This document shows, in pieces, positions 22,056 through 33,172 of a stretch of 64,000 bases of DNA. Position 1 is the stretch's first letter; the number at the start of each line of letters is the position of its first letter. The translations under genes and the position numbers were made by a program. Source of the DNA: Xylona heveae TC161 (Eukaryota > Ascomycota > Xylonomycetes > Xylonales > Xylonaceae); NCBI RefSeq assembly GCF_001619985.1, contig NW_017264197.1, positions 1,839,041-1,903,040 of the forward strand. Direction: 5' to 3'. The notes below the pieces were generated by a model. That model had not been told where the DNA came from. It worked only from the letters and a program-made list of their open reading frames with translations, and searched no databases.

Positions 22056-24259
22056 ATGACTCGCTTCCAATTTGGGCGCCGACGTTCTGTAAACAAGAAA
22101 CCACAGGGGCAAGATGAACGGACCCCAGAGGAGCGTGATCTGGTTAGACGGCTTGATATATTTCTAATGACATTTGGATGCATTTCTCAAGGTACGCCAG
22201 AGAAAAGAAACGCTGACTTGCTTTTGGAGCACGAGCTAACAATTTCCCAGTCATTAAGTATGTGCGACCCAATCAAGAGCATCATTTTTAAGTGATTATT
22301 CTCTCTCGTGAGCCTTGGTCTTATGCAAGTACAGATATCTAGATCAGCAAAATATCTCAAATGCATATGTTTCTGGAATGAAGGAAGATCTCAAGCTGTA
22401 CGGCAATCAACTGAACTAGTGAGTTTTATCCCTCCGAGACAGAGTTCTCTGTGCTAAGCAACCATGTCTTCAGTTTCACAACTTGGTTCAATGTCGCATA
22501 CTGCATCATGCTCATCCCCTCCCAAATTATCATGACCTATGTCCGGCCAAGCTATTGGCTTCCTGGCTTGGAATTGGTATGGGGACTTATGACTGGCCTG
22601 ATTGCAATGGCACATGATGCGAAGCAAGTATATGTGCTACGTGCATTCCTCGGCCTCTGTGAAAGCAGCGCTTGGCCTGGCATGATGACTCTCTTTAGTA
22701 AGCCTATTGACTCGATCTCGGCGGATAAATTAGTGACTGACATTCTGAAGTGCATTGGTATACTCCAACGGAGCTGGCCAAGCGTATGGGCTTTTACCAC
22801 TCTTGTCAAGCACTTGGATCCATGATGTCCGGTGCTATCCAGGCTGCAATCACTCGCACTCTCGATCAGAGCGGTGGTCTCGCAGGGTGGCGGTAAGATG
22901 AGCCTCCTAATTGATCATACTCAAATGGAAGGAACTAAAAGCAGCCTTTTTCATGCAGCTGGCTCTTTGTGATCAACGCGATAATGACGGTTGTATGGGG
23001 CTTCGCCGGATTTTTCATGATCCCAGATTACCCCAATCGTCCGAATCCTCGTGCCTTTTGGTTCAACAAGACGCATGCGGAGTTATCTATGCAGAGATTA
23101 ATCCGCCATGGCCGTTCAGAGCCCAAAAAGATCACTTGGGATGGATTTAGGTAAGTCTCCCGCAGTTGTTGTCTACAACGCCGTATTTACTTTTCTCAAG
23201 GCGCACCCTGAAATCATGGGTCGCGTATGTTGTTCCGGTACTGTACATTGCCATGGTCCTAGCCACTTATGGATACGCCTACTTTTCTCTGTTCTTGAAA
23301 AGTCTGAAAAATCCCGATGGTACCAAACGTTGGTCAGTCGAAGAAGTCAATGTCATTCCAATTGGCGGCGGTGCCATGAATGTGGTATTCGGTAGGAGAA
23401 TAGCCCTCAAAATTGCTTGACTTGTATCAAATATTAACTTTCTTTAGTATGGGTATGGGCATTCCTCTCGGATTGGCTCCGAACTCGATGGACTCTCATC
23501 ATTGCCCAAGGTATGTGCCTTGAAAACGTGATTAGCTGTGACGAAACATCTGTTGACAACGAACAGCCATCATCGCCTTAGTTCCGACTATCATTATGAG
23601 CATTTGGACTCGCCATCCTGATACTGTGGGCCTGGGCGCAGCATACGCCAGCTATTTTATTCTGTACATGACACTCGGCACTGCTCCTTTGATAATGTCA
23701 TGGCTGTCCGACCTGTAAGTTCTCCTCGAATACGTACTGAACCTTATTGCTTTGAAGCAGAGACTGGGATTCTGACATTCACACAAGGATGCCGCAAGAC
23801 CCAGAAGCCCGGACATTGATCGTCGGGTATGCTATTGCTGGCTACTATGCCATTGCCGCTTGGAGTCAGGTCCTTATCTGGCCAGCAATCCAAGCGCCAT
23901 ACTGTGAGTGCACAGCCTGGGTAACGAAACGGATTTTACATATGCTGATCTCGTCATAGACAAGCACGGTTGGCAGTCTTCAGTAGCGATGTGCGCTGTG
24001 GTAATCGCCATGACATGTGTGCTTCGAATCGTTGATGTCAAATATATGCGGTATGTCGTGCTGAATGGTCATTTCTGATTGCGAATCACGAAAGACTTTG
24101 ACTGACATGGAACTTAGACCGAAGCGTGACAATGACGTTGAAAGAATTGACGGACAGGAGTCCCCGGAGGAGCTTCCTGCGCCCGTGCTGGCTGACTCGG
24201 AGAGCAATGCGTCGATCAAAAAACTTGATGCTGAAGAATCTGTTCGATCTGTTCGATAG
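22056..24259 (+). CDS. MFS permease, anion:cation symporter family (pantothenate/Liz1-like)
   Basis: Predicted plasma-membrane uptake carrier for a small carboxylic acid; the closest resemblance is to pantothenate permeases (Fen2/Liz1). Twelve exons: 22056-22191, 22251-22257, 22335-22418, 22474-22697, 22751-22892, 22959-23150, 23201-23391, 23448-23510, 23567-23714, 23788-23903, 23960-24050, 24118-24259; 511 aa. Key text: [19 protein letters not shown] (end of helix 1), [61 protein letters not shown], and a charged C-tail. Exon 2 is only 7 nt; both its junctions are needed to restore the family motif. Every splice site is GT-AG. The gene diverges from the FAD oxidoreductase. The number of introns makes automatic models of this gene prone to error. 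Confidence 0.9.
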
Positions 24260-25682
24260 ACGCCTTTCGTCGATTGCAGAATACTTTTTATTCGTGATTG
24301 TATAACTTGCTCAATATTTTTAGGTCTAAAGTTGGGGTTTTCATTTTTGTTTTATCGGATATGCACGAACATCGTATTATATGGAGCAAGCGAGGAAATT
24401 TGAGAGGAAATCGATTTAACGGCACATGAAATGAACATCTTCCAGAAAACCGACTTCCCTGGGAAAATGCCCTTGACCGGAAATGTGTTACAGGATAAAT
24501 AGAATATCTTCTACCGGGCCTAATAGCGCCGCGCGTGGAATCTGGAACCGTGCATGTTAATTTTGCTGCACCTGCGTTACCCATAGAGCAATTTTGGAAC
24601 GACAAGCGTAATCCATCTGACAACGATTTGGGTCGCAAGCAGGCAATTGTCTTGGATCTACCTTCTCCTGGAGTTTCGCGATCAAGCTGTTCGAATCTTA
24701 TTCCAAACTGAAACAATCCACGGGCCAATACTCGATAGATGCACTGTTACAACGGATGTGAGGAGACAGCTCAATGATGGCCTGATTTGAGTGATGGGCG
24801 CAGCCTCTCCTCTTTTTTTTTTTTTTTTTTTTTCCCTTGCTATATTCTTTCAGGTGATAGTTTCACCTCATCGCTTGATAGGAGGATTCCGAAGACTTAT
24901 CAGTCCCCAGAAGTTGGCCCCGTTGCTTCACGAGAAGTCGGTCCCACTTGGGGATCCTTCCCGTTATCTATAACTTTAAGCAAACGCTGGCCGTTGATTG
25001 GGTATGAAAAGGCAAAAACGGGCCTATTTGGGTGTCAAGCCGAATTCGCTCCGATTTCGCGTGGTCTACGGTGGCTCAAAGCAGCCATAAGCCATTCGCT
25101 AAACTCTATTTGCCTCGTTCGCTCACAGCCAAGGCCAAATGACAGGACACCAACCACACCTGAGCTTTCGGCCGTTCTCCCCGTCTCCAAACTTCACACC
25201 ACTTGCCAAGACAAACCTTGACACAGACATGATAAGAACGACCCTTTCACGTCAAGATCATTTGTCACAAAAACTAGCTCCTCACGTGAAGCTCTGCTCA
25301 TGCCAGGCTCTCATTCGCTTTTAGACTGGATGGTTGTGGCGATTGACCCCAGAGAAAGTAAGTTAAAGCGATATCTATGATTTTCAATGGCCGGAGATCT
25401 TGTCTCCGGTGCCACATGTGTACACGACATCTGTTATGCTAAATTCTGGGGCAAAAAAATTGAAGGAGCCTTTCGGAGGTTAAGTTAGCCTAGGGTTGAT
25501 AGATAACTCCAAGATGATTTTCTGGAATATAAGAACATGGGGTTGCGCCTCTGCCATTGATCCAGCACCAGGTTGACATTTGTCGGATTTCTTCTTCCCT
25601 TCCTATTTACCGTCTCCGCCGACCTCCATATTCCGTGACCAGACTAAATAGTGAACTCGAACTGATTCTCAACGTGCCGGAA
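24260..25682. other. Intergenic region between two MFS genes
   Basis: Tandem plus-strand neighbours. Contains a T21 tract (24813-24833) after a CCTCTCC stretch. No supported gene. The sequence just before 25683 is open in frame back to 25557, but the first ATG in frame is at 25683. Confidence 0.55.
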
Positions 25683-27289
25683 ATGGCCGAGGAAGTTGTT
25701 TCGAAGAGCACGCTTGCGGAGAAGCAGCCTGACAATGGCGTCGTTGGCAAAGTCGATGACAATGTTGTCAAATATGCTCAGCTTGATGAGGAGGGCCAGA
25801 CTGTGATTCAGACTGCCAATGGCGACACACATGCCATCATAGACAAGAAAGCCGAGCGAGCTCTTGCGTTCAAGTTCGACATCCGCATCCTCCCTGTTTT
25901 GGCTGTCATGTATCTCTTCAATAGTCTCGACAAGTCGAACCTTGGAAACGCAAAAACTGCCGGATTGGAACGTGATCTTCACCTCGGCGGTGACCAATAC
26001 AACCTCATCCTTTCCATCTTCTTTATTCCTTACGTGCTTACTGCTCCTTTCCTGAGCATTTTTGGAAAGAAGTTCGGGCCGGACCGCGTGCTCCCTGCTA
26101 TGATGTTCTGCTTCGGGTCTCTCACCCTCTTAGTCGCAGCTGCCAAAAATTTTGGTGGGATCATGACGCTGCGCTGGTTCTTGGGTATGGCTGAGAGTGC
26201 TTTCTTTCCTCTAGTCATCTACTATCTCACAACGTAAGCATTGGCTATCTCTGAAACTTTTTTTTTTTCGGATAATGCTAAACGTGAAACAGTTTCTACC
26301 GCCGTGGAGAACTCGCCAGACGACTGGCAATCTTCTACGCCGCCCAGAGTGTCGCATCAGCCTTCGGTGGCTTGCTGGCTTTTGGCTGCTTCCAGATCAA
26401 AGGCGGCAAATTGGAGGACTGGAGATACTTGTTCGTGGTTGAAGGCAGCTGCACAATCATCTTCGCTATTTTCGCATTCATCTATCTACCTCGATCTGCA
26501 GCCGAGGCAAAGTTCTTGAACAAGAGCGAGAAAGAATTGGCCTATTTACGCATGCAGGTGGACAGCTCTTCCATCGTCAATGAAGCATACGTCTTCAAGG
26601 ATTCTATCAAAATCTTCAAGGAGTGGACCACTTGGATGATCCTCGCAATTGAGATTTGCGTGGGTGTGCCCTTGCAATCGGTCCAGCTTTTCCTGCCGCA
26701 GATTATCCATCGACTTGTCAACGAAACTGTCAAGACCAACCTCTACACCGTCGCGCCCAATGTATCCGGCGCCGTCATGCTTTTGGTGCTCGCCTTTTCC
26801 AGCGATCTCACCCGGTGGCGTTTTCCGTTCATCGCCTTGGGCTTCCTTTTCACGTTCATTGGCTTCATCATTTTTGCTTCTATTGATGTGGAGCACTCAA
26901 CCCACGTCGCCTACTTTGCCTCTTTTATGATGTGCTGGGGTACTTCGGCGCCCTCTGTGTTGCTTGACGTTTGGTATAGCAACAACATCGCTCACGAGGG
27001 CAAGCGGGTCACACTGACCGGTATCGGTGTTCCGCTTTGCAACCTGATGGGGGTTGTGAGCTCGAACATCTTCCAGAACAAAGACGCCCCGAAGTATTTC
27101 CCTGCGTTAATTACCACCGCCTGCTTTGGTGGTGTCGGCTTTGTCTTGACTATAATTTTTGGTCTCTATATGATGGTCGATAACAAGCGCAGGGATCTCA
27201 AGCAAGGCGTCAAGCTCGAGGTTCGGGACATACCAACCGAACGTCTTCGAGATGGACCGAAGGCCGCCGAGTTCCGGTGGTTCTATTAA
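25683..27289 (+). CDS. MFS transporter, anion:cation symporter (Dal5/allantoate-permease-like)
   Basis: Exons 25683-26233 and 26293-27289 give 515 aa with about 12 helices. The N-terminal 60 residues are hydrophilic; FKFDIRILPVLAVMYLFNSLDKSNLGNAK is the first helix with the DxxNxGNA signature of this subfamily, RWFLGMAESAFFPLVIYYLTTFYRRGELARR spans helix 4-5 and is interrupted by the 59-nt phase-2 intron, and YLFVVEG follows. These proteins import organic anions such as allantoate, ureidosuccinate, nicotinate or tartrate. No substrate can be assigned. A T11 run in the intron serves as its polypyrimidine tract. Confidence 0.92.
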
Positions 27290-28537
27290 TAATTAATTCT
27301 GTTCTTGTCCTTTCTTTTTATCCGGAATATTTCCTTTGAGTTTTTTCTTGGTCACCCCTTGGAGCGAAGATACCAGAAGTAGATTATTTGTCTCTACTTT
27401 AAAAGCTTTTATCTAGATATAATATTGAATTTCTCACACTTTAAACACTGTCATTTGTGCAGAGTTTTAACTGCTCAAGGAGAAGCATGCTTCAAGGCTC
27501 TCTGAAGCGTCAGCGCCACTGAACCGAAGATAGCAATCCTAGAAAAACGCTTCACTTGGGATTTATTTTTAATTCAGCATTACGGACCTGTCCGTTGGAG
27601 TTTTAACTAAAAGAATTGCGTAGAGCACGTTAACGGGTCTGTAACCTAGTCCTGACCATAGGTGCGGGAGTAGACTTTCCATTTCCGGCTATCCAACTCA
27701 TGGGCGAATTTTGAATGGACACAACTATATAATGGACAATCCAAATTGCCTTCCGACCTCTATACAGGTGTCAGTCCATTCTCAACGTCCTATTCTTGTG
27801 GTGACTGCAGTTTCCACGATCGCAATGGACTCATGACGTCGTGTTTCAAACTGATCACGTGCTGAGATAGGCAAAGGTGTCGCTATCGCGATCGGCATTG
27901 GGGGATACCGCGTATGGTCGAGCAAGTTTCACATCTGATCAGATTAGGGATATTTTGAGTGGATGAGAGCCGTCATTGCACATGACCGTTGGGGGAAAAA
28001 TTATCCTTGTAATTTTCTCAGCGTGAAGGAGTTTGAGAATTGCGTGGGGCTGGTTCGCAACGCCAACCTAGTCGTCTGGGATCAGTGGATTTGATAGACA
28101 AGGCCCGACGACCAACGATTGAAAAAGCCAAGCCTGATCTGCTTCGATCATTCCGACGCTGACGTGGGGCCCGAACGTACTCCGCTCTCACTCAGTAACA
28201 CAATGCAAGCCAAGGAATTTTCGAGGCCAAGAAAATCATCAACCTTACGAATGGCTTTGTTCTTGAGTACACACGACACCAGATTCGCTCATCGTTTGGG
28301 GAGTGGGCCCGCTCTTCACACCCCGGCACTTCCTTCCCCGCGGCAAGAGAAAGACCGCTCTTTCCAAAGGACCCTCGAGAGTTAGTTAACCTTTCTCAGG
28401 GTCCCGCTGAATAAAGTTGTGGGTTTTAAAACACAAGAATCGCCGCTGGCGTCAAAGGTAAAAAGACCGACGCCATTGCTCTCCGCCATCTCTTCGACCC
28501 TCGTGACCTCGGCGCCTCAATTATTGACGAAACAGTC
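27290..28537. other. Intergenic region, 1.2 kb
   Basis: Between two plus-strand MFS genes. The left part is A/T-rich 3' region. No ORF with family resemblance and no repeat of note was seen. Confidence 0.55.
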
Positions 28538-30325
28538 ATGTCGTCAAGACAGAAAGCTGAGGTGGCTCTGCACGACCAGACCGACATTCTTCCTCTTCGA
28601 AAACTGCTGGTTGTCTTCGGTACCCTTGCCGCGTCGCTGTTTATTTGTTACGCTGATCAAAATGGAATTGCTGTCGCTCTACCGACGATGGCCCGCAGCT
28701 TGCATGCTGAGGATACCATTTCCTGGGCGGGCACGTCCGCACTGATTGCAAATACCGTCTTTCAAGTCTTGTACGGACGAATGTCGGACATCTTTGGTCG
28801 CAAGGTGGTGCTTCTTTCTGCTCTGGCAATGCTGGCAATTGGCGATATTCTCTGTGCCACGGCTCAAAATTCTACGTCACTGTACGTATTCCGGGGACTT
28901 TCTGGAATTGCCAATGGAGGAATCAACTCTCTTACGATGATGATTGTTTCGGACGTTGTGACGCTGGAAGAACGTGGTAAATACCAAGGAATCCTTGGAT
29001 CCTGCATTGGGCTAGGGAATACTGTCGGGCCGTTTCTATCAGCCGCATTTGCACAGCGAACAACATGGAGAGGCTTCTTCTACTTCGTATCGCCCTTTGC
29101 TGCTCTCTGCGGAGTGTTGACCTTCTTCCTTTTACCATCGAGCATGCCGAAAGGACGTGCTGTGGAAAAAGTCAAGTTGATCGATGTCTCTGGTCTTTTA
29201 ACAGGTTCCGTGGCTATCATTTTTCTACTTATTCCGCTATCCGGAGGAGGATCCTACTTTCCGTGGGACTCGGCGATGGTAATTTCGATGCTTGCAATTA
29301 GCGGAGTCGCCGCTATTGCCTTTATCTTCTGCGAATGGAAGGTCGCAAAACTTCCGATGATGCCCCGTAAGTCTCGTTCTCAGCATTTTTCTCAAGCCTC
29401 TTAAGTAACACCGCTTATAAATAACCTTTCCTCAGTATCCATGTTCACCAATATTCCCGTCTGCACGATTTTGATCCAAAATTTTCTTTTTGGAATCGTT
29501 TACTACTCGGAGTTGTACTATCTGCCAATCTATTACGAGAACGTTCGTGGATGGTCCCTGTTTGCTTCAGCAGGTCTGACGATCCCTATTGTGGTGGCGC
29601 AAAGTTTAACAAGTATTGTCTCCGGACAATATATATCTCGCATGAAGCGCTACGGCGAGGTCCTTTGGTCAGGGTTCGGACTTTGGACGCTGTAAGTACC
29701 TCCCCTGAACCCCTGTACATGTAGAAAAAAAAGTTTAGTGCTGACATGAAAATTCTTCCCAAACAGCGGTGCAGGGTTGACCTGTATTTTCAATCGGCAC
29801 ACTCATCCCGCCGTCATTGCTGTCATTCTCAGCATCATTGGCGTTGGGGTCGGTAATGTTTTCCAACCGGTGCTAATTGCACTGCAGGCGCACTGTACGA
29901 AATCGCAGCGCGCCGTGGTCATCTCCAACCGGAATTTCCTTCGCAGCCTCGGAGGAGCATTCGGTCTTGCCATGTCATCACTTGTCTTACAAAGCACGCT
30001 GAAAAAGAATCTGCCGCCCAAATTCGCATACTTGGTGCATTCTGCGTACTCCAAGCCCGATTACAGTACGCTGTCCAGCGCAGATAGAGATGCTATCGAG
30101 GACGCATACATGAAAGCTAGTCGTATGGTTTTCATTTATATTAGCCCAATCATTGGCGCATGCTTTCTAGCGTGTATCTTCATCAAGGATCGGGGATTAG
30201 AGAGACCGCCTGAGCCCGGAAGCGCGGAGAAGACGCCACGGGTGGGTGGATCCACCAGCACGACGGAGCCGGTGAGACAAGTTGGAGAGGATGCTGAGCG
30301 GGCACCAAAAGCTTTGGGGCCCTAG
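28538..30325 (+). CDS. MFS multidrug/toxin efflux-type transporter, DHA2 (14-TM)
   Basis: Exons 28538-29366, 29436-29691 and 29767-30325 give 547 aa. Seen: DQNGIAVALPTMARSLHA (helix 1 end, the usual DxTIVxVALP-like region of this family), motif A GRMSDIFGRK after helix 2, RGLSGIANGGINSLTMMIVSDVV in helix 4, and motif C-like GLGNTVGPFLSAAF in helix 5, which marks proton antiporters. Both introns are phase 1 or 2 with GTAAGT donors and restore MMPLSMFTN and WTLGAGLTC. Members export drugs, secondary metabolites or organic acids. Position next to the regulator and PrpF-like gene allows an export role for that module, but that is inference. Confidence 0.92.
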
Positions 30326-33172
30326 AGTAACATGCGAAACACTAGATGTCGAATTAATCGCCTCACCACGCAGCTTGGGATGTGAGGGGGGCCAAATTGA
30401 GGCAGCAGCGCGACTCCAATCATCCGGCAAAATGGGACCAGTCCTGCTCCGGGGGGTGGGTTCCGAACCGCGGCGACGGCGGTGGCAGAAAAAAAAGTAT
30501 CACCTCTTTTGATACCGTCGCTGGGATGATCAGTGGATGCTTTTGGTTGCGAATATACTGCAAGATCAGGATTGGGCTAGAGGGCCCACTAGAGGCATAC
30601 TAAAAGCTTACTAGAAGCTGGGCTATCGCAACCGAGCAACGGGCGACATGCTGTCGTGACAGCAGCGGCGAAGGAGACTGGGTGGTGAAAGAAGGCGTTT
30701 TGGTCTCAATATAGCAGCAGCATAGCATGAGAAATAATACTCCGGCGTTGTTTGAAGCAACTTGCAACTATCGCATGCCAAATGCACATAGGTGCTGCAC
30801 CCATGGCGATCGATCGATCTATCTGTGGTGGTCACGACAGTTATCGTCATCGTCATGGTCCATAATCATCGTGGCCATGATGAATGCTTGCATGAGCATG
30901 AATGATTATCGAGCGAGGTTTTTAGTTTGAAGGAACAGAGTTGGCATAATCTCCCATTGACGATGGTCACGATCTAGTCACATCATCGACGTCAGATTAT
31001 GGATGAAAAGGAATCGTTTTCTCATTTAGTAGAAATAGTTCGAGTCTGTCCTAGCACGTCCAACCAAGTTCCAACTCGGATCAGCTATAACTATTGTTGA
31101 GGCATTTGGACAGGCTTATCTCTTTGCTACGACAAGCCCACAAAAATTGCGCGTAGGGAGATCCGAACTGCCCGATGCGGCTGTGTGGTCAGGGCCGGGT
31201 GGGCTGGTGGTCTGTCGGTATAGAAGTAGTGGCAGGAGAAACAATCCAGTAGGGCAGCTTATTACTCGTAGGGAGAGACACGGATAACGCAGGTGTATGG
31301 CAACATGGGTTCAGGTTTCATTTTAGCGAGTGGTTTAGCGATAGTACGGAGGTAGGTAAGGTAGGTAGTTAGTTAGTTAATACGGATGGAATATAGGGAA
31401 GATCAGGTAGGGGAGATTAGGTGATGATGGGAGGAGCGGCAGTTGGCGGGCGAGAAGTGGTTGGTACTGTAATACAAGCAACACGTTTGGGTGGTAGCTG
31501 GTTGTTGTTTGTTGTCCACCAGTGAGAGGGTCGTCGGTGGTGAGTGGCCGCCACCCCTTCATTATTCATGTGATGGTTTTGGGAATGGCGTTGGCTGGTG
31601 CCAAGCCATAAGTGTCCCTCCCATTCCGCCCTTTAGCACCCGATACTATTACGTTTCGGCCCGCGTATTCCGTGCGGGAAGATCCTGACTGTCTGTGCTT
31701 GTTCTGTTACCTGCTCTAGCGGGAGGCAACGCAATCAGGGACCGTAACAAATTGCTTCAAGACTAACTGAACCAGAAGGAGAGATTTCCTTGGAGGAATT
31801 GCTCCACTGCCATGCAGCCACAAAAGCACGTTGTTGTCCTAGTGGAGATTGGCAGAGATTGGCAGCGAGCTGCACCCGTAAACGAGGACATGCACCCAAG
31901 AGACGCAACGAGAGAGGGCGATGGGGGGGGGAAGGGGGGGGGGAGGAACAGGACATGAGGTTAGTGGGGACTGTGTTAGGGGGGAAGCGAGGAGGGAAGG
32001 AGTGGGTAGGGGTGGTGGCCCTACTTTTTTCCTTTGCTTGACAGGGCCACCTCGTCGGTGGTGCACGCGGTCTTTTGAACGGACTCGGGTGGCCGAACAA
32101 CAAGCACAACAGGACAAAGAAAGGCACAGCCATCCTTGGAACTCGCCTGTATGTCATCGATACGACAAGCTGTTCCTGTTCCTTGCTCGTGGGCTGCACT
32201 GTAATCTCTGCTGCATCCCTCCGTCCAAATCTCTACTCCTAGTCCCCTTTTCTTTTCTTTTGACACTAACGGTTTGTGCGTGGCCCTTGTGGCCCTTGTG
32301 GTGTCACGCCCACATTTATTCTCACGCATGGTTACCACACATTCGGCGTCGTGTACTTGTGCTGTACTATACTCCAGGATCCGTATAGTACAGTACATGC
32401 AAATACACAAATAGATACACACAATAAACACCGAAGAAGAAGAAGAAGAAGAAGAAGAAGAGAGACACGGAGAAGGAGATGCAACGTCCTCACCCTCGTA
32501 CCGCTGAATAACACAATAATAACGTCGTTGCCATCCAATCCACCCTCTGCAACCCTTACCCGCATTTCCGTCCTCATCTTCTCTTCTCCTTCTCCTTCTC
32601 CTTCTCTCTCTTCTTCCTCATCCTCCAGGTAACTAACTACCTAGCTTTTTCTCTTGTCTATTTCTCTGCACTCTATCGTCATCGCTTCATCCTTGTTCCT
32701 AGCTCTTTTTGCCTCCCCCCCCCCCCTCGCACTCCCACCCCCAATCGGCAAGCCGGTGGGCCCTGCTAAACTCAGTGGCTGCATTGGTTCGCCATGTAGA
32801 TTGATAGACCATCTGACTACGCTCGTCAGTCTTCTTTGACCACCCTTTTGGCTGCTTGACACTTCGGCTGGGGCGCTCATCTTGCTCACGGATGGTTAAG
32901 GTTGCTGATACATCCCTGCCCATCCCGGCCGTGTTCTGGCCAAACCATTATCCTTCCAGTGTCCATGCGATGCGTAACCCTCCACAGTGGATCCTATCGT
33001 ACGGATCACCATGTTATCCGTCAGCCCTAGCACCAAACTGGGCGGGCGGGCGGCCCGTCGAGAAGTGGGATAAATCACCCTCGTCCTGCGCATCACCGCT
33101 CTGGTCACCATCATCATCATCATCACCGGCAGCAGTAACTGAACAAGCATCAACATCAACATCACCATCTTT
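30326..33172. other. Long upstream region of the Zn2Cys6 gene, low complexity
   Basis: 2.8 kb with no supported gene. Holds G-rich runs (31923-31943, broken only by an AA), a (GAA) trinucleotide tract of about 30 nt (32433-32462), TAGGTAGGTAAGGTAGGTAGTTAGTTAG near 31350-31380, CT-rich sequence at 32577-32630 followed by a possible leader-intron donor (GTAACT), and ATCATCATC/CAACATCAACATC runs just before the start. It is probably a long regulatory and leader region. Confidence 0.55.
32433..32462. repeat. GAA trinucleotide microsatellite
   Basis: About ten uninterrupted GAA units. A purine-only strand of this kind can form triplex DNA and varies in length between strains. It lies about 0.7 kb upstream of the regulator start. 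Confidence 0.9.

Noticed and set aside
32433-32462. GAA tract considered as part of a coding repeat
   Set aside because: No open frame with family resemblance runs through it; it lies in the leader/promoter side of the Zn2Cys6 gene.
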